Assembly (NCBI GenBank): GCA_965228905.1
Contig: CBDDII010000001.1
Coordinates: 1 to 39,739 of the forward strand
Source of the DNA: CALKXV01 sp965228905
GTDB taxonomy: Bacteria > Pseudomonadota > Alphaproteobacteria > Rhodobacterales > Rhodobacteraceae
Direction of reading: 5' to 3'
Length of the DNA stretch: 39,739 nucleotides
The notes beneath the pieces were generated by a model. The model saw only the letters and a list, made by a program, of their open reading frames with translations. It was not told the DNA's origin and did not search any database. Shown here piece after piece: positions 34,750-39,739 of the stretch; position 1 is the stretch's first letter; the number at the start of each line of letters is the position of its first letter. Both the position numbers and the translations under genes were made by a program.

Positions 34750-35378
34750 GTCCCGTTCAATTCCCTGACGACATCCACCAGCGCCGTGCCCAAGGCCCGA
34801 TGCGCGGCTTCACTCCAATGGATACCATCCGTCGGGTCCACCTCAATCACGTCACCTGCATCGAAAAAAGCGGCACCCTCGGCGCGGGCGAACCGTTTGA
34901 TCTGGCCCGCAAGCCCGACCGAACGGGTTTCAATCCCGGCGAACATGTCCACGAAAGGCCCACACCGCTTCAACGGCGGCGGCGCAATGACCAGCGCCTT
35001 GCCGACAACACCCGTTGCCAGCGCCTCGCGCGCCAGACGCGCGATCCCGAGCGCCACATCCTCGGCCAGCAGCCCGAAGCGGTGCTTCTGGTCATTGGTG
35101 CCAAGGGCCACGACCAACAGATCAATCGGCTTGTGGGAATGAAGAATGGCAGGCAGGATCCTCAGACCATTACGAAAATCGCCCTCGATCGGATCGTCGA
35201 AAGCGCTTGTGCGACCGCCCAATCCTTCGACCACCACGTCAAAACCTTCGCCCAGCCCTTGGGCCAGAACACCGCCCCAGCGCACATCCTTCGGAAAAAT
35301 CCCGTCATCGCCCAGCCGCGCCATCGGCATCGTGCCGAAAGTATTGCTGTCGCCGTAAAGCAGAACCCGTTTAGTCAT
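34746..35378 (-). CDS. SGNH/GDSL-family hydrolase
   Basis: Esterase-type hydrolase of 210 residues with all four family blocks: GDSNTFG (serine, near residue 10), GLGGRTS (glycine), LGTND (asparagine), and DGIHWSEAAH (aspartate and histidine). There is no signal peptide, so it acts in the cytoplasm. The arylesterase-like subgroup fits best. Overlapping carnitine dehydrogenase and a ligase-like gene, it may split an ester or thioester on the way to carnitine (for example an acylcarnitine). That role is inference. Confidence 0.82.
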   Translation of the reverse strand: MTKRVLLYGDSNTFGTMPMARLGDDGIFPKDVRWGGVLAQGLGEGFDVVVEGLGGRTSAFDDPIEGDFRNGLRILPAILHSHKPIDLLVVALGTNDQKHRFGLLAEDVALGIARLAREALATGVVGKALVIAPPPLKRCGPFVDMFAGIETRSVGLAGQIKRFARAEGAAFFDAGDVIEVDPTDGIHWSEAAHRALGTALVDVVRELNGT

Positions 35379-36582
35379 AAGTCCGCGTATCCTCGATCAC
35401 CACGCCGTCGCGCGGCAGTTCTCCCGGCGCGACAACCGCGACCGCGCCGGACAGTTTCAACACATCCTTCACGCTGGCCGCCACGGCATCGGCATCCACC
35501 GCTTCGCCTTCGACCTGCACCAGCATCGCGTCCGCCTCGCCTTCACGGCTGACGACGACCCGCGCACGTTCAACCCCGTCATGCCGCGCCACAAGGTCGG
35601 CCACCTGCTCGGGGCGCACGAACATGCCCTTGATCTTGGCCGTCTGATCGGCCCGGCCCATCCAGCCCTTGATCCGCACATTGGTCCGCCCGCATGGGCT
35701 TTCCCCCGGCAAAACCGCCGACAAATCCCCGGTCGCAAACCGCACCAGCGGATAATCGGGGTTGAGCGTCGTGACGACGACCTCGCCCACTTCGCCCTCG
35801 GCCACCACATCGCCCGTCCCCGGCGTGACGATCTCGACGACAACGCCCTCGTCCACGATCATCCCCTCCATCGCGGCACTCTCATAGGCGATAAGGCCCA
35901 GATCGGCTGTCGCATAGCATTGCGTGCAGGCGATACCCCGCTCCGCGTACCAGTCCCGCAAAGACGGAAACAGCGCCCCGCCCGAAACCACGGCCTTGGT
36001 GATGCCAAGGCTCACGCCCATCTCATCGGCCTTTTCAAGGATCACCTTCAGGTAGTCCGGCGTCCCCGCATAGGCGGTCGCCCCGAGCGCTGCGGCCGCC
36101 GTCACCTGCAACTCGGTCTGCCCGGTGCCTGCGGGGATCACGCTGGCCCCGACCGCCTCGGCGGCGTTTTCAAACATGTGCCCGGCTGGAGTCAGATGAT
36201 AGCCAAAGCAATTCTGCACCACGTCGCCCGCCCCGATGCCCGCCGCACGCAGGAACCGTCCCAAACGCCACCAATCACCGCCCCGTCGCCCCGGTTCGTG
36301 GATCGGACCGGGGGATTGATGCAGATAATCGAATTCATTCGGGCCAAGCGTGGTCAACCCACCAAACGGCGGCGCGGTCTTTTGCAACTCAACCAGGTCG
36401 GATTTCCGCAACACCGGCAAAGCAGCCAGATCGCCCGGTCCAGCCAATGCCACCGCTGACAAACGCCCAGCATATCCCGGCAGATCGGCTGCCCTCGAAA
36501 CCTGCGCGGTCAGCGCCGCGCCTAACGCGCGATTTCTTTCGTCAGGGGAACGGGTCTCAAGCGGGTCATTCGGCGTGCTCAT
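35371..36582 (-). CDS. PaaK-like AMP-ligase family protein with altered ATP-loop
   Basis: A 403-residue relative of phenylacetate-CoA ligase, of near-usual length. Landmarks of the fold remain: FGYHLTPAGHMFENAAEAVG with PAGTGQTELQV, RFATGDLSAVLPGE, and GRADQTAKIKGMFVRPEQV. Two catalytic motifs are not as expected. The SSGTTGKP phosphate loop is replaced by QSPGPIHEPG, and the C-terminal lysine region reads LPRDGVVIEDTRTYD with no lysine. Other residues may serve instead, or the protein may bind rather than activate its ligand. It overlaps the SGNH gene by 8 bases and the 87-residue gene by 17, inside a branched-chain-type importer operon. Confidence 0.75.
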   Translation of the reverse strand: MSTPNDPLETRSPDERNRALGAALTAQVSRAADLPGYAGRLSAVALAGPGDLAALPVLRKSDLVELQKTAPPFGGLTTLGPNEFDYLHQSPGPIHEPGRRGGDWWRLGRFLRAAGIGAGDVVQNCFGYHLTPAGHMFENAAEAVGASVIPAGTGQTELQVTAAAALGATAYAGTPDYLKVILEKADEMGVSLGITKAVVSGGALFPSLRDWYAERGIACTQCYATADLGLIAYESAAMEGMIVDEGVVVEIVTPGTGDVVAEGEVGEVVVTTLNPDYPLVRFATGDLSAVLPGESPCGRTNVRIKGWMGRADQTAKIKGMFVRPEQVADLVARHDGVERARVVVSREGEADAMLVQVEGEAVDADAVAASVKDVLKLSGAVAVVAPGELPRDGVVIEDTRTYD

Positions 36583-36829
36583 CCGTGGCAGTCTCCGGGT
36601 CGATGTCGTAAAGGTAAAGCGTCACCATGCCGCCAAGGCCCTCGGCCCACTGAAAGGCTTCGCGCACGGAAATGCCCATGCGTTCGGCATAGTCGATTTC
36701 CACGCCCAGACCATCCTTCACCTGATCGGCATCCTCGGCGACATTGTCCTTGGTGGCACTTTGCACGACCGCGCAGATGTTCTTCCACCGGTAGGGACGT
36801 TCGCGCAAATCCAACACATTGACGATCAT
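36566..36829 (-). CDS. Small conserved-looking protein of unknown function
   Basis: An 87-residue soluble, acidic protein (ends DIDPETATDEHAE) with a predicted mixed fold: VNVLDLRERPYRWKNICAVV, then AERMGISVREAFQWAEGLGG and a hydrophobic MVTLYLYDID. I do not recognise it. Its stop lies 17 bases inside the ligase-like gene, and GGAG lies upstream of the ATG, both arguing that it is real. Its place between LivF and the PaaK-like gene suggests a helper of that protein. Confidence 0.65.
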   Translation of the reverse strand: MIVNVLDLRERPYRWKNICAVVQSATKDNVAEDADQVKDGLGVEIDYAERMGISVREAFQWAEGLGGMVTLYLYDIDPETATDEHAE

Positions 36830-36864
36830 CTACAACACTCCGGGCAGGCAACCTGCTCCTGCCA

Positions 36865-36896
36865 TTTACCATCTGCAAATCCTTTGCATCGGTAAA
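36865..36896 (-). other. Nested inverted repeat before the 87-residue gene
   Basis: TTTACC/GGTAAA (outer, 36865-36870 and 36891-36896) encloses TGCAAA/TTTGCA (inner, 36874-36879 and 36883-36888) with a three-base loop. It lies in the 133-base gap between the LivF stop and the small gene. It may be an mRNA hairpin or a protein-binding palindrome; nothing decides. Confidence 0.4.
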
Positions 36897-36962
36897 GCAC
36901 TTCGCCCGGCTTTTCTGCCCTGGCGTCAACCGGGCCTTACATACGCGCGAGAGTGTTGCCAA

Positions 36963-37787
36963 TTAACTCAACCACCGCTTGCGTCGCCGGTAGGATCGGA
37001 CGTCACGGAATGACTTCCGCCCCTCGTCGGACACACCCAGATAAAACTCCTTCACATCCGGGTTCTCTCGCAACTCGTCTGCCGGGCCATCCATCACGAC
37101 ACGGCCCGATTCCAGAATATAGCCATATTGGGCAAAGCGAAGTGCGACATTAGTATTCTGTTCGGCCAAAAGGAAACTCACGCCTTCGCGTTCGTTCAAA
37201 TCCTTCACGATGCCGAAAATCTCTTCGACAAGCTGCGGCGCCAGCCCCATGGACGGCTCGTCCAGCAGGATGGTTTCAGGCCGGCTCATCAGGGCGCGGC
37301 CGATGGCGCACATCTGCTGCTCGCCGCCCGAGGTATAGCCCGCCTGAGATTTCCGACGCTCTTTCAGCCGTGGGAAATAGTTGTAGACCAGTTCCAGATC
37401 GTCAGCGACCTTCGCGCCCCCGTCCCGGCGCGTGTACGCTCCGGTCAACAGGTTCTCCTCGACCGTCAGATGCTCAAAGCAATGGCGGCCCTCCATCACC
37501 TGGATAACCCCCTTCTTGACCAGGGCCGAGGGGTCCAGATCCTGAACCCTTTCACCGCGATAGGAAATCGAGCCCTTGGTCACCTCGCCGCGTTCGCTTT
37601 TCAAAAGGTTTGAAATCGCCTTCAGCGTGGTGGTCTTGCCCGCGCCGTTGCCCCCCAGAAGGGCAGTGATGCCGCCTTCCTTCACGGACAGGGAAACGCC
37701 CTTCAACACAAGGATCACGTGATTATAGATCACCTCGATGTTGTTGACTTCCAAAAGGGTCGTCTTTGTCTCGCCAGCGTCCAGCAT
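36963..37787 (-). CDS. Liv-type ABC transporter ATPase (LivF family), second importer
   Basis: ATPase of 274 residues. Walker A is GGNGAGKTT, the signature TSGGEQQMCAIGRAL, Walker B TILLDEPSMGL, and the LivF-type LAEQNTNVAL follows. A basic tail (RSYRRRKRWLS) extends beyond the usual LivF end. The start at 37787 has ACGGAGAG upstream; the longer frame runs back through the two hairpins and is rejected. It serves the importer whose binding protein and LivM permease lie just upstream; the LivH and LivG partners must be beyond the window. Confidence 0.88.
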   Translation of the reverse strand: MLDAGETKTTLLEVNNIEVIYNHVILVLKGVSLSVKEGGITALLGGNGAGKTTTLKAISNLLKSERGEVTKGSISYRGERVQDLDPSALVKKGVIQVMEGRHCFEHLTVEENLLTGAYTRRDGGAKVADDLELVYNYFPRLKERRKSQAGYTSGGEQQMCAIGRALMSRPETILLDEPSMGLAPQLVEEIFGIVKDLNEREGVSFLLAEQNTNVALRFAQYGYILESGRVVMDGPADELRENPDVKEFYLGVSDEGRKSFRDVRSYRRRKRWLS

Positions 37788-37802
37788 ATCCACTCTCCGT
37801 AG

Positions 37803-37863
37803 GGCGGGGTTCACCCCGCCACCACCAAAATCGTGTCGCCCCGGCCCAATGCGGGCCGGGGCG
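37803..37863 (-). terminator. Two intercistronic hairpins after binding-protein gene
   Basis: Hairpin one (nearest the binding-protein stop) has eleven perfect pairs, CGCCCCGGCCC (37837-37847) and GGGCCGGGGCG (37853-37863). Hairpin two has seven, GGCGGGG (37803-37809) and CCCCGCC (37814-37820). On the minus strand ACACGATTTTGG follows the first stem, so partial termination is possible. Higher expression of the binding protein than of the ATPase is the likely result. Confidence 0.65.
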
Positions 37864-37872
37864 TCCTTCAGA

Positions 37873-39150
37873 TCAGTTGCACCGCTCTTCGATGTTGTTC
37901 TCGGCGGCATAGGCCGTCGAGTCATCAATGATCAGCTTATTGACGACCTCTTCGTCGGGATCGACGTAGTCGGTGATCAGGGTCCAGGCCTTGCCAGTGG
38001 CGTCCCATTGGGCAATCGCCGCCGGACCGCGCCCGCCGTGATTTTCGCAGGTCACGTTAAAGGTCGGACCGAAGTTCGGCAGCCCCAGTTCGGTCATGCG
38101 CTCCTCGGTGATTTCCAGCGCTTCCATCCCGTCGCGCATCATCGCGCCGGTGATGTCGGCCGTCCCGTGGATCTCCTGCGCGGTGCGGACAGCCTCCGCC
38201 GCCAGCATCGCGGCATAGACGCCCCGGTTGTACAAGACCGTGCCAACCTGGTCGCCCGCGCCGGCAGCCTTGCCCGTATCCACCACGTACTTCTGGATAT
38301 CGTCGAAGACCGGGTAGTCGCTGCCCACGTTGTGGAACTGCAGCGATTTATAGCCGTTGGCACCATCGCCAGCAGGCAGCACGTCATTTTCCGAACCCGA
38401 CCACCAGATGCCGATGAAGTTCTCCATCGGGAACCGGATGTTCGCGGCTTCCTGCACGGCCACCTGGTTCATCACGCCCCAACCCCAGAACACGACATAG
38501 TCCGGGCGCTGCTGGCGAATTTGCAGCCACTGGGATTTCTGTTCCTGTCCCGGATAGTCGATCGGGATGGTCGAGAATTCGAACCCGTGCTTGGCCGACA
38601 GGGCCTCCAGCGTCGGGATCGGCTCCTTGCCGTAAGCGCCGTTGAAGTGCAGCAGAACGATCTTCTTGCCGCTGATGTCGCCGCCGTTCAGATCAAGGAT
38701 GTGTTTCACGGCGATCGAGGCACCGTTCCAATAGTTCGTCGGATAGTTGAAGACCCATTCGAACACCTTGCCGTTCGCGGCAGAGGTCCGGCCATAGCCC
38801 ATCGAGTGGATCGGGATCTGGTCGACACTGGCTTTCGGGATCAACTGGTAGGTGATGCCGGTCGACAAGGGCTGGAACACCAGCGCGTCTTCCTTCAGCG
38901 CCTCGTAGCATTCAACGCCCTTCTCGGTGTTATAGGCGGTCTCACAGGTCGGGTTGCTGATCGGCACACCGCCGATGCCCCCGTCACGCTCGTTCAAAAG
39001 CGTCAGGTAATCCGAATACCCGTCGGCGAAGGGAATGCCCCCGGCCGCGAAAGGTCCCGTCCGATAGTCCAGCGACGGAAGTTTCAGATCCGCCAGCGCG
39101 GGCCCGGCCAACATGGCCGTCGCCAGTGCGGTTGCTAGTATCTTTTTCAT
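37873..39150 (-). CDS. Liv-type ABC transporter substrate-binding protein, second importer
   Basis: Periplasmic binding protein of 425 residues (Peripla_BP_6 type). A Sec signal peptide (ILATALATAMLAGPALA) is followed by DLKLPSLDYRTGPFAAGG. GGVPISNPTCETAYNTEKGV and FQPLSTGITYQLIPKA match the binding proteins of the branched-chain-type importers that sit with PaaK-like genes. Mature cysteines (in PTCETAY, VECYEAL, VTCENHG and the last residues ERCN) could form two disulfides. GGGAGGAAAG precedes the ATG. The ligand is unknown; the operon suggests carnitine or an acyl derivative, which is a guess. Confidence 0.85.
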   Translation of the reverse strand: MKKILATALATAMLAGPALADLKLPSLDYRTGPFAAGGIPFADGYSDYLTLLNERDGGIGGVPISNPTCETAYNTEKGVECYEALKEDALVFQPLSTGITYQLIPKASVDQIPIHSMGYGRTSAANGKVFEWVFNYPTNYWNGASIAVKHILDLNGGDISGKKIVLLHFNGAYGKEPIPTLEALSAKHGFEFSTIPIDYPGQEQKSQWLQIRQQRPDYVVFWGWGVMNQVAVQEAANIRFPMENFIGIWWSGSENDVLPAGDGANGYKSLQFHNVGSDYPVFDDIQKYVVDTGKAAGAGDQVGTVLYNRGVYAAMLAAEAVRTAQEIHGTADITGAMMRDGMEALEITEERMTELGLPNFGPTFNVTCENHGGRGPAAIAQWDATGKAWTLITDYVDPDEEVVNKLIIDDSTAYAAENNIEERCN

Positions 39151-39182
39151 TGCTTTCCTCCCTAGTTATCCAAAGCCCCGCC

Positions 39183-39739
39183 CTAATGCGGGAAAGGCCA
39201 TAGTCTCAATTTCTCTTTCGCTAGGCGCCAAAGCTGTGCCAAGCCGTGCGGCTCCATGATCAGGAACCCCATGATCAACCCTCCCACGATGATCAGCTGC
39301 AGATGTGCCACCAGGTCATCCGGCCACCCGAACCAATCGGCCCCGACCACTTTCAGTACCACCGGCAGAATGACCAGGAACGCCGCCCCCGCGAAGCTCC
39401 CGAAGATCGACCCCAGGCCGCCGATGATGACCATGAACAGGACAAGGAACGACTTGGTGATGCCAAAGGCCTCGCCCACCTCGACCGCGCCCAGATAGAC
39501 CGCAAAGAACAACGCCCCCGCGACCCCGATGTAAAAGCTCGACACGGCGAAAGCCGACAACTTGGCAGTCAGGGGATTCACCCCGATGATCTCGGCCGCA
39601 ATATCCATGTCGCGGATCGCCATCCAACGCCGCCCGATGGCCCCTCGCGTCAGGTTCCGCGCCACAAGGGCAAGAACGATCACGAACACCAGGCAGACAA
39701 GGTACTGCGCCGCCGCCGAAGCCGCTGGTCCCGTCACGG
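39183..39739 (-). CDS. Liv-type ABC transporter permease (LivM family), partial
   Basis: The C-terminal part, about 185 residues, of a LivM permease; the N-terminus lies beyond the window edge. The coupling loop RRWMAIRDMDIAAEIIGVN and the late GGLGSIFGSFAGAAFLV helix are intact. The stop is 32 bases before the binding-protein ATG. It belongs to the second importer. Confidence 0.9.
   Translation of the reverse strand, partial: VTGPAASAAAQYLVCLVFVIVLALVARNLTRGAIGRRWMAIRDMDIAAEIIGVNPLTAKLSAFAVSSFYIGVAGALFFAVYLGAVEVGEAFGITKSFLVLFMVIIGGLGSIFGSFAGAAFLVILPVVLKVVGADWFGWPDDLVAHLQLIIVGGLIMGFLIMEPHGLAQLWRLAKEKLRLWPFPH

Noticed and set aside
36874..36888. TGCAAA-TCC-TTTGCA as a RamB/PccR-type operator
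   Set aside because: The motif order differs from the repeated TTTGCAAA boxes described for that family, and the site is inside an operon rather than at a promoter. Kept only as an inverted repeat.

Overview
The window is GC-rich, densely packed alphaproteobacterial chromosome, most likely from the Rhodobacteraceae/Roseobacter group. The grounds are gene content rather than any marker gene: several families of ABC importer for small organic molecules, an FrcBCA-type sugar importer with a ROK regulator, a carnitine 3-dehydrogenase/thioesterase fusion, a non-pyrrolysine MttB homologue, TIGR01620/YcjX membrane-stress genes and a RamB/ScfR-type regulator. There is no phage, IS element or CRISPR array.

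Layout. (1) 98-8860: a RamB/ScfR-like regulator, divergent from a Liv-type ABC importer (Tat-exported binding protein, LivH, LivM, LivG, LivF) that runs into acetyl-CoA synthetase. This suggests uptake plus CoA activation of a short carboxylate. (2) 8857-17702: a Crp/Fnr regulator, the YcjF-like/YcjX pair, hisB-hisH, a small membrane protein, an acyl-CoA synthetase and an MsbA-like exporter. (3) 17776-21681: tRNA-Gly(TCC), a decayed gene fragment, a class IV aminotransferase coupled to a sulfotransferase-like protein, and a convergent FAD/NAD(P)-binding protein whose C-terminus matches the decayed fragment. (4) 21772-26153: a frcBCA-type sugar importer, divergent from a ROK repressor across a palindromic operator candidate.

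(5) 26291-31012 is the most informative part. A guanidine-I (ykkC) riboswitch is readable base by base ahead of an operon with a binding protein, permease, ATPase and a ureohydrolase carrying the signatures of Ni-dependent guanidine hydrolase (GdmH). The operon takes up guanidine and hydrolyses it to urea and ammonia. After a 160-bp palindromic repeat comes a small unrecognised protein with a histidine-rich N-terminus. Such segments are typical of nickel-handling proteins, and no HypA/HypB accessory gene is in the window, so it is a candidate nickel partner of the hydrolase.

(6) 31031-39739, all on the minus strand and largely overlapping: a second Liv-type importer (LivM partial, binding protein, LivF), an 87-residue unknown, a PaaK-like ligase that lacks the usual ATP-loop and lysine motifs, an SGNH esterase, the carnitine dehydrogenase/thioesterase fusion, a HAD phosphatase and an MttB-family methyltransferase. 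Together they look like a pathway for carnitine or a carnitine ester.

All assignments come from reading motifs and gene order; no database search was run.
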